A program made the translations under genes and the position numbers. From JAAYAY01 sp964429355 (GTDB taxonomy: Bacteria; Planctomycetota; Planctomycetia; Pirellulales; Thermoguttaceae), in the NCBI GenBank assembly GCA_964429355.1, contig CAYSCH010000104.1, forward strand, positions 1-24,516: 24,516 nt of DNA, written 5' to 3'. Shown in pieces: positions 13,710 through 19,995 of this stretch. Numbering within the stretch: the stretch's first letter is position 1; each line of letters starts with the position of its first letter. The notes beneath the pieces were generated by a model, which was not told the origin of the DNA, made no database searches, and worked only from the letters and a program-made list of their open reading frames with translations.

Positions 13710-15442
13710 TCGTCACGGCAGTTCCCATCGTGCCAGACCAGATGGCACGTCGATTGTCACGGTGCCTCCTGCTTCTTCTTCTTCTTCTTCTTCTCATCAT
13801 CACCGCCGAAGCAGCCTCGGCCGAGTGCCCCATCCAATTGCATGACGTTACCAAAGAAACGGGAATTGCGTTTCGCCATACCGATGGGAGCAGCGGCCAG
13901 CGCTACATCGTGGAAACGGTCACCGCCGGTTTGGCGCTTTTCGACTATGACCTGGATGGACTGATCGACATCTACTTCCTCAACGGGGCACCCTTGAAGG
14001 GGACACGCGTCGAGAAGCCGCCCACCAACGCCCTGTATCGGAACCTCGGCAACATGACTTTTGCCGACGTGACCCAACAGGCTCGCGTCGGCGATACCGG
14101 CTTCGGCCTGGGGGTCGCAGTCGCCGATTACGATAACGACGGCGATCCCGACATCTTCCTCAACAACTACGGCCCGAATGTCCTCTATCGAAACAACGGT
14201 GACGGGACGTTCGACAACGTCACCCGCGAAGCCGGACTGGGAACGGATAGTCTTGTGGGAGCCGGTACCGCATTCCTGGATATCGAAGGAGACGGTGATC
14301 TGGATCTGTATGTCGCGAACTATGTCGACTTCACCTACGAGAATCACCGCGTCCGATCCGTCGACGGTTATCCGGAATACGCAGGTCCCAAGGATTACAG
14401 CCCCGTCCCTGATCGCCTCTACCGTAACAACGGCGATGGCACCTTCACCGACTTCAGCGGGCCATCCGGGGTCGGTTCCTGCGCCGGAACGGGGATGGGA
14501 ATGGTCTGCTGCGACTACGATCGAGACCGGGACACAGACATTTTCGTCCTCAATGACGTGGCCAGGAACTTCTTCTTTCGGAACAACGGCCAGGGCGTCT
14601 TCGAGGAATGCGGGCTGCTTATCGGTGCTGCCTACAACCTCCACGGTCACGAGTTGGGCAGCATGGGTATCGATTGCGGTGACTTTGACAACGACGGATG
14701 GCTCGATTTCTTCATGACTTCCTACTCCAACGAAATGCCGGTCCTTTACCGGAATCTCGGCGACGGATACCTCGAAGACGTTACTTTCACCACGGGCGCG
14801 GGGCAAGGGGCTCGGGCTTACGTGAACTGGGGGACCGGCTTCGTCGATTTCGATAACGACGGCGATCGCGACCTCTTCATGGCTTGCGGCCATTTGCAGG
14901 ACAACATCGATCTGTACGACGACACAACCTCCTACCATGCTCGAAACATCTTGTTGATGAACACGGGCGACGCCCGGTTCGTCAACGTCTCCGATATCGC
15001 CGGCGACGGGCTGGCGGTCAAACTCAGCAGTCGCGGCGCAGCCTTCGACGATCTCGATAACGACGGCGACATGGATGCCGTGATCCTGAATTCGCGTCGC
15101 GAACCCACTATCCTTCGCAACGATTCTCCCGATCATAACCATTGGCTCCAGGTCCAACTCCGAGGCACCAAGGGAAACCGCGACGGAGTGGGCGCTCAGG
15201 TTCGCGTGTTCGCCGGCGACTGCTGTCTCGTCGATGAAGTCCACAGCGGGCGGAGCTACCAGAGCCACTACGGCACCCGCCTCCAGTTTGGCCTCGGAAA
15301 AACCGATCACGTTGACCGAATCGAGGTCGATTGGATCGGCGGGGGGCGGGACGTCCTTGAAAGCATCGCCCCCGATCGATGCTTGACCATTGAACAAGGG
15401 TCCTCTCCGGCCGCCGACAACGAAAGCCTCGACAGCCGTTGA
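13706..15442 (+). CDS. Secreted CRTAC1-like protein: FG-GAP/VCBS propeller plus ASPIC/UnbV domain (pair B)
   Basis: A 578-residue protein with ten consecutive leucines in the signal peptide, followed by TAEAASA, a signal peptidase I site. There is no lipobox, unlike the pair A homologue. Seven DxDxDG-type calcium loops run from DYDLDGLID to DLDNDGDMD, one of them degenerate (DYDRDRDTD). A C-terminal ASPIC/UnbV domain (GAQVRV, VHSGRSYQSH) closes the protein. Long stretches are identical or nearly so to pair A, e.g. FLDIEGDGDLDLYVANYVDF, so the two arose by duplication. Cys-rich GMGMVCCDYD is kept in both. The ATG overlaps the TPR stop and its own TGA overlaps the sulfatase TTG, placing it inside a coupled operon. 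It is probably exported and non-enzymatic, with calcium-stabilised binding. Confidence 0.9.
   Translation: MIVTAVPIVPDQMARRLSRCLLLLLLLLLLIITAEAASAECPIQLHDVTKETGIAFRHTDGSSGQRYIVETVTAGLALFDYDLDGLIDIYFLNGAPLKGTRVEKPPTNALYRNLGNMTFADVTQQARVGDTGFGLGVAVADYDNDGDPDIFLNNYGPNVLYRNNGDGTFDNVTREAGLGTDSLVGAGTAFLDIEGDGDLDLYVANYVDFTYENHRVRSVDGYPEYAGPKDYSPVPDRLYRNNGDGTFTDFSGPSGVGSCAGTGMGMVCCDYDRDRDTDIFVLNDVARNFFFRNNGQGVFEECGLLIGAAYNLHGHELGSMGIDCGDFDNDGWLDFFMTSYSNEMPVLYRNLGDGYLEDVTFTTGAGQGARAYVNWGTGFVDFDNDGDRDLFMACGHLQDNIDLYDDTTSYHARNILLMNTGDARFVNVSDIAGDGLAVKLSSRGAAFDDLDNDGDMDAVILNSRREPTILRNDSPDHNHWLQVQLRGTKGNRDGVGAQVRVFAGDCCLVDEVHSGRSYQSHYGTRLQFGLGKTDHVDRIEVDWIGGGRDVLESIAPDRCLTIEQGSSPAADNESLDSR
13772..13792 (+). 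repeat. (CTT)7 microsatellite in the signal peptide
   Basis: Seven perfect CTT units within CTC-CTG-(CTT)7-CTC encode ten leucines, the hydrophobic core of the signal peptide. The use of CTT is striking because the rest of the gene prefers CTC and CTG. Slippage would change the core length by whole residues without a frameshift. Confidence 0.85.
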
Positions 15443-16977
15443 ATCAACGAACTCTGCGAACGGAATACGTACCTGCCATGTGCCTGCTACCCGCCCTCGT
15501 GAGTGCAACACTGTTAGCCAATTCGAGCACGGCCCCCGCTCCCCATCCGCCCAACGTCGTTCTGATCATGATCGACGACCTGGGATACGGCGACATCGCC
15601 TGCTACGGCACCGCCGCAGTCAAAACTCCAAATCTCGACCGGCTGGCGGCCGAGGGACTGCGGTTCACCAGCGGTTACACCCCCGCTTCCACCTGCACGC
15701 CCACCCGCTTTGCCACCCTCACCGGCATGTACGCCTGGCGGCAGCCGGGTACCGGCATCGCGCCGCCCAATGCCACCGCGCTCATTCAGCCCGGTACCGT
15801 CACACTGCCCTCGATCATGAAACAGGCCGGCTATGCGACCGGCATCGTCGGAAAGTGGCACCTTGGCTTGGGTGAGAAACCCAAGCCCCAGTGGAATGGT
15901 GAACTCAGGCCCGGCCCTCTCGAAATCGGCTTCGACTACTGCTTCCTCATGCCCACCACCGGCGATCGCGTGCCCTGTGTCTTCGTGGAGAATCATCGGG
16001 TCGTCAATCTCGAGGCCGACGATCCCATCACGGTGAGCATGGAGAATCCCGACGGCCAGCCGACTGGAATCACCCATCGCGACACGCTCCGGATGGACTG
16101 GAGCCACGGCCACAACCAGTCGATCGTCAACGGGATCGGCCGCATTGGATTCATGACCGGGGGGCACAAGGCCCGTTGGCGCGATGAAGACATGGCCGAC
16201 GTCTTCACCGGCAAGGCGGTCGACTTCATCCGCAGGCATCGGGAGGAGCATTTCTTCCTCTTCTTCTCAACCCACGATATTCACGTGCCCCGCATGCCCC
16301 ACCAGCGATTCCAGGGCACGAGCCCGCTCGGCTACCGCGGCGACGCCATCCAGCAGATGGACTGGTGCGTGGGAAAAGTGCTCGCGACCCTCGACGAGTT
16401 GGAGCTCGTGGAGAACACACTCGTCATCTTCTGCAGCGACAACGGCCCTGTCCTCGACGACGGTTACAAAGACGGCGCGATTGAGAAGATCGACGGTCAC
16501 AAGCAGGCCGGTTCCTTCCGAGGCGGCAAGTACAGCATCTATGAAGGCGGCACCCGAACCCCCTTCATCACCCGTTGGCCCGGCAGGATCCNNNNNNNNN
16601 NGGTCGTCTCGACCATCGATCTGGCCGCCAGCATGGCGGCCCTGGTCGGCGTCGAACTTCCGCACGAGGCCTGCCCCGACAGCTTCAATGTGCTCGGCGC
16701 CCTGACGGGCGAGGAAGGGAGTGGAGGCCGCGACCACCTCGTCCAGGAAGGCCGCGGACTGGCCCTCCGCGCGGGCGACTGGAAGTACCTGGAGCACGCC
16801 AATGCCAAGGCCGTCGAGTCGCTCACCTTCAAGAAGGGGCCCGGCCAGTATGAACTTTTCAATCTTGCCGACGACCCGGGTGAAACCACGAACCTCATCG
16901 ACCAGCAGCGGGAACGGGCAGAAAAGATGAAGGCCCAACTGGCCGCCATCCGTGCCGCCGGCCGCTCGCGGCCGTGA
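15439..16977 (+). CDS. Exported FGly-type sulfatase
   Basis: A 512-residue sulfatase. The active-site signature CTPTR is at 86-90, where Cys86 would be converted to formylglycine by a maturase. Metal ligands appear as MIDDLG (44-49) and SDNG (333-336); catalytic contacts appear in GKWHLG (138-143), STHDIHVP (277-284) and GGKYS (362-366). The C-terminal QYELFNLADDPGETTNL is typical of sulfatases. It likely removes sulfate esters from an extracellular polysaccharide or glycan; the substrate class cannot be told. The preferred start is TTG 15439, overlapping the CRTAC1 stop and giving a normal n-region (MNQRTLR) before the hydrophobic segment. ATG 15478 would leave a signal peptide without positive charge. 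Ten Ns interrupt it at residues 385-388, so four residues are unknown. Its stop overlaps the next small gene. Confidence 0.9.
   Translation: MNQRTLRTEYVPAMCLLPALVSATLLANSSTAPAPHPPNVVLIMIDDLGYGDIACYGTAAVKTPNLDRLAAEGLRFTSGYTPASTCTPTRFATLTGMYAWRQPGTGIAPPNATALIQPGTVTLPSIMKQAGYATGIVGKWHLGLGEKPKPQWNGELRPGPLEIGFDYCFLMPTTGDRVPCVFVENHRVVNLEADDPITVSMENPDGQPTGITHRDTLRMDWSHGHNQSIVNGIGRIGFMTGGHKARWRDEDMADVFTGKAVDFIRRHREEHFFLFFSTHDIHVPRMPHQRFQGTSPLGYRGDAIQQMDWCVGKVLATLDELELVENTLVIFCSDNGPVLDDGYKDGAIEKIDGHKQAGSFRGGKYSIYEGGTRTPFITRWPGRIXXXXVVSTIDLAASMAALVGVELPHEACPDSFNVLGALTGEEGSGGRDHLVQEGRGLALRAGDWKYLEHANAKAVESLTFKKGPGQYELFNLADDPGETTNLIDQQRERAEKMKAQLAAIRAAGRSRP
16592..16601. other. Assembly gap (10 N) inside the sulfatase
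   Basis: Ten Ns fall between GRI and VVSTIDLAASMAAL of the sulfatase, where a short variable turn normally follows the GRI motif. The frame is intact across the gap, which fits a true length near ten but does not prove it, since 10 N is also a common scaffold filler. Confidence 0.95.
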
Positions 16978-17237
16978 AGTGGGACCTCTACGCGGAACTC
17001 GTGCAGATGATCGGCGAGCGCGATCCCGCCTTGGGCGACCCGCCGCCCGAAACGTACGCGGCGGCGTGTCGTTGGCGGCCCCAGGGCCAGAGTTGCTGGC
17101 TGGAAGTGTGGAATCATCCGCTGACTCTTGGACAACCGCTCCCCTGCCTTCCTCTCTGGCTTTCGGACGAACTGGCGATTCCGCTCGATCTGGAAACGAG
17201 CTACGAACAGACCTGCCGCGACCTTCGCATCGCTTGA
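16974..17237 (+). CDS. Small conserved-looking protein, family uncertain
   Basis: An 87-residue protein beginning at GTG 16974, overlapping the sulfatase TGA by four bases. Codon use is GC-rich at third positions like its neighbours, and the sequence looks like a folded domain: five tryptophans, a Pro-rich centre (HPLTLGQPLPCLPLWL, 48-63), then ELAIPLDLETSYEQTCRDLRI. There is no signal peptide or membrane segment, so it is predicted to be cytoplasmic. The tail resembles what I remember of the C-terminal part of larger proteins (possibly DUF4058-like), so this may be a stand-alone C-terminal domain, but I cannot confirm that. It is the fourth gene of the coupled TPR-CRTAC1-sulfatase operon, 97 nt before the next oxidoreductase. 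Confidence 0.65.
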   Translation: MKWDLYAELVQMIGERDPALGDPPPETYAAACRWRPQGQSCWLEVWNHPLTLGQPLPCLPLWLSDELAIPLDLETSYEQTCRDLRIA

Positions 17238-17334
17238 CTCCGCCGCCAAGTGGACCCGCTCCACTCCTCCGGCTAAGATAGGGATCTGGCGTTTCCCCGA
17301 ACACACTCCCCTTGTCTCCGGAGCATACACGGCG

Positions 17335-18693
17335 ATGACCAGGCAAAACAGCGGACCAAACAACAACCTTTCCCGGCGGCGGTTCCTTCAGACCTCCGCA
17401 ACAATCGCCGGCGTTGCGGCGACAGCCAGTCTCCGCATGGTGCACGGGGCCGAGTCCGGGGCCCTCGGCGAAGTCCGCATCGGGCTTGTCGGCTGTGGCG
17501 GGCGAGGCACCGGCGCACTGCTCGACGCACTCGGGGCAGCTACCCGGGTCATCTACCCCCAGCTCGGCTACCACACCGAAGACGTGGCCGACGGCGCCTC
17601 GGTCGAAAAGAAAGATATCAAGGTCGCTGCCCTCGCCGACCTCTTTCCCGACCGCCTCGACCAGTGCAGGCAGCAGATCAGCAAGCTGGGAATCGACGTC
17701 CCCGCGAGCCGCTGCTTCACCGGTTTTGACGCCTGCCAGCAATTGCTGGCCCTTTCCGACGTGAACTATGTCCTCCTGGCCACGCCCCCACGATTCCGCG
17801 CCGAACAGCTCGAAGCAGCCATCAAGGCGGGCAAGCACGTCTTCATGGAAAAGCCCGTCGCCGTCGACGTGCCCGGTGTCCTCACCGTCATGGCCGCCGG
17901 TGAGCTGGCCAGACAGAAGGGCCTCGGCATCGCCGCCGGCACCCAGCGCCGGCACCTGAATTCCTATCGCGAAACGATCCAGCGGATCCAGGACGGTGCG
18001 ATCGGCGAACTGGTCTATGCCCGCTGCTATTGGAACGGCGGCGAGATCTGGGTCATTCCTCGGGAAGAAGGCTGGAGCGATCTGGAGTGGCAGATCCGCA
18101 ACTGGAACTACTTCACCTGGCTCTCCGGCGACCACTATGTGGAACAGCACGTCCACAATCTCGACATCATGAACTGGGTCCTCGGTGCCCACCCTGTCCG
18201 GGCCATTTCCGGCATCGGCGGCCGCCAGGTCCGTACCGCCGAGGTCAACGGCCATGTCTTCGATCACTTCGCCGTCGAGTTCGAGTATCCTGGCGGGCAG
18301 CGGATGTTCAGCCAGGCCCGCCAGATCAACGGCTGCCAGAATAAGGTCGAAGAGACCGTCGTCGGCACCGGCGGCACCAGCAACTGCAGCGACGAGATCA
18401 CCACCAAGGACGGCAATCGCTGGCGATTCCGCGGCGAGAAGGTAAACCCCTACCGGCAGGAACACGAGGACCTGATCGCCAGCGTCCGCGCCGGAGAGCC
18501 CATCAACGAGGCCCAGGCGATCGCCGAATCGACCATGACCGGCATCCTCGGCCGCGAGGCCGCCTACAGCGGCAAGGAAATCACCTGGGAGGAGGCCATG
18601 AAGTCCACCACCCGGCTCGGCCCCCAGAAACTCGAGCTTGGCCCCTTCCCCATCCCGCCGATTGCCATGCCGGGAACCTACAAGTTCTCCTGA
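17335..18693 (+). CDS. Tat-exported Gfo/Idh/MocA oxidoreductase
   Basis: A 452-residue protein. The chosen ATG at 17335 has GGAG at 17320-17323, a long 11 nt spacing, and places a twin-arginine signal at residues 13-18 (SRRRFL) followed by a hydrophobic run. The nucleotide-binding loop is GLVGCGGRGTG (50-60), the canonical EKP is at 172-174, and the catalytic-domain signature EQHVHNLDIMNW is at 270-281. These are all features of an active NAD(P)-dependent sugar oxidoreductase. Export through Tat implies folding with bound cofactor in the cytoplasm, as for glucose-fructose oxidoreductase. It probably acts on sugars released outside the inner membrane. It is the same family as the gene at 537 but a different subgroup, with an intact EKP and an export signal. 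A longer upstream open frame in the same phase is not supported. Confidence 0.9.
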   Translation: MTRQNSGPNNNLSRRRFLQTSATIAGVAATASLRMVHGAESGALGEVRIGLVGCGGRGTGALLDALGAATRVIYPQLGYHTEDVADGASVEKKDIKVAALADLFPDRLDQCRQQISKLGIDVPASRCFTGFDACQQLLALSDVNYVLLATPPRFRAEQLEAAIKAGKHVFMEKPVAVDVPGVLTVMAAGELARQKGLGIAAGTQRRHLNSYRETIQRIQDGAIGELVYARCYWNGGEIWVIPREEGWSDLEWQIRNWNYFTWLSGDHYVEQHVHNLDIMNWVLGAHPVRAISGIGGRQVRTAEVNGHVFDHFAVEFEYPGGQRMFSQARQINGCQNKVEETVVGTGGTSNCSDEITTKDGNRWRFRGEKVNPYRQEHEDLIASVRAGEPINEAQAIAESTMTGILGREAAYSGKEITWEEAMKSTTRLGPQKLELGPFPIPPIAMPGTYKFS

Positions 18694-18703
18694 CGCAAAC
18701 GCC

Positions 18704-18778
18704 AGCCCGGCTGCTGCTGTCAGCCAATGGCAACGACTTGCCGGAACCAGTCCAATTGCCGTCAGCGGCCGGGCTTTT
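18704..18778 (+). terminator. Possible terminator with long structured loop
   Basis: AGCCCGGCTGCTG (18704-18716) pairs with CAGCGGCCGGGCT (18763-18775) over 13 positions with one G-T wobble, followed by TTTT. The 46-nt loop contains its own hairpin, GGCAA-CGAC-TTGCC (18729-18742). It starts 11 nt after the oxidoreductase stop. The long loop makes efficiency uncertain. Confidence 0.45.
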
Positions 18779-18901
18779 GGAGGCAAAAAGAAAGCTACTA
18801 TTTCTCCCGTCTCCCGTCTTGCGGTGGATACTCGCCTTGCAGTTCACCAAACTCAGGTCCGACTCCATCCTCCCCACCACCACTTTGTGGAGCTTCAACC
18901 G

Positions 18902-19915
18902 ATGAATACCCGAATGTCTGCGAGGCTGCTTCATTGGCCGCTTTCCCTAGGTCTCCTCTTCTCATCATTCACCGCGACCGCCGCCGAGCTGGTCGACGAC
19001 ATGAAGCAGGTCTCCCCCAGAATCGTCTACGAGACCTGGCAGGACGACAACTGGGAACTGTTCACGATTCGTGCCGACGGCTCCGACATGGCCAACCTGA
19101 CCAAAACGCCCGATCAAAACGAGTTGTACCCCCACGCCTCCCCCGACGGTACCAAGATCTGCTTCGTCTGCGACGAAGGATCGGACGCCGACAAGATCCG
19201 CAACGTCTACGTGATGAACCTCGACGGAACCGACCGCAAGCTCGTGGCCGCCAATGGCCGGGATCCCTGCTGGAAATCGGATTCCACCGCCATTGCCTAC
19301 CTCAAAGGCGAGGTCGAAGAGTTCACCTTTACCGACTACGCCACCAAGGGCATCTTCATCTACGACCTGGCCAGCGGCCAGCACCGGCAACATCCCAACC
19401 AGGACCTCCTTCATCTCTACAATGTCTGCTGGTCCCCCGACGGCAAGTGGTTCATCTCCACCGTCCACGCGGGAATGGGCTACAAGCATGCCATCCTGGC
19501 CATCGAAGCCGAGGGACAGGGCGTCTACGATCTGGCGATCCCCGGTTGCCGTCCCGACATCAGCCCCGACGGAAAACGCCTCGCCTGGGGCGCCAGCGAT
19601 TGGGCGCTCCGCATCGGCGACCTCGACTTCTCCGACGCAACCCCCAAGGTGCTCAACGCCCGCGACGTGGTCACCAGCGAAAAACCGATGAAGATCTACC
19701 ATGTCGATTGGTCCCCCTGCGGTCAGTACATCGCCTTCAGCCGCGGGCCGGACCGAAAGATCCTCGGCACGATTCCCGAAGTCGTGGGGGCCAAAGCCAA
19801 GGACTGGAACATCGGGGTGGCCGACGCCAACCAGACCAACCGCTGGATGCCGATCACGTCCGACGGCAACTGCAACAAGGAGCCCGACTGGACTGCGGAG
19901 AAGCCGAGCTTATAA
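18902..19915 (+). CDS. Periplasmic TolB-like beta-propeller protein
   Basis: A 337-residue protein with a Sec signal peptide (LLHWPLSLGLLFSSF, then TATAAEL near residue 28). It has repeated WD40-like/PD40 blades: YPHASPDGTKICFV, NVCWSPDGKWFIST, PDISPDGKRLAWG and HVDWSPCGQYIAFS. These occur in TolB-type propellers and in planctomycete sugar-locus proteins of unknown role. No catalytic residues are evident; a binding or scaffold function is likely. The start is the ATG at 18902 with GTGGAG at 18887-18892. The upstream open frame is not used, because it would hide the signal peptide. It is followed after 80 nt by the FGE-like/HDAC gene. Confidence 0.85.
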   Translation: MNTRMSARLLHWPLSLGLLFSSFTATAAELVDDMKQVSPRIVYETWQDDNWELFTIRADGSDMANLTKTPDQNELYPHASPDGTKICFVCDEGSDADKIRNVYVMNLDGTDRKLVAANGRDPCWKSDSTAIAYLKGEVEEFTFTDYATKGIFIYDLASGQHRQHPNQDLLHLYNVCWSPDGKWFISTVHAGMGYKHAILAIEAEGQGVYDLAIPGCRPDISPDGKRLAWGASDWALRIGDLDFSDATPKVLNARDVVTSEKPMKIYHVDWSPCGQYIAFSRGPDRKILGTIPEVVGAKAKDWNIGVADANQTNRWMPITSDGNCNKEPDWTAEKPSL

Positions 19916-19995
19916 ATGATTCACATCACGCCGGAAAACCTTTGCCAGCTCAAGCGAGGAAACCCGGCCTCTTCATTGAACGGATACGCTTCACC

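Noticed and set aside
13757..15511. Long minus-strand open frame opposite the pair B CRTAC1-like gene
   Set aside because: It is a mirror of the GC-rich coding strand. It has no ribosome site, and the repetitive Val/Asp/Glu composition reflects the complement of the DxDxDG loops.
16267..18786. Minus-strand frame of more than 800 codons opposite sulfatase and oxidoreductase
   Set aside because: It is antisense to two well-supported genes and crosses the N gap. It has no recognisable domain.
18638..18901. N-terminal extension of the TolB-like protein
   Set aside because: It overlaps the previous gene and a probable terminator. The ATG at 18902 has a ribosome site and starts a normal signal peptide.
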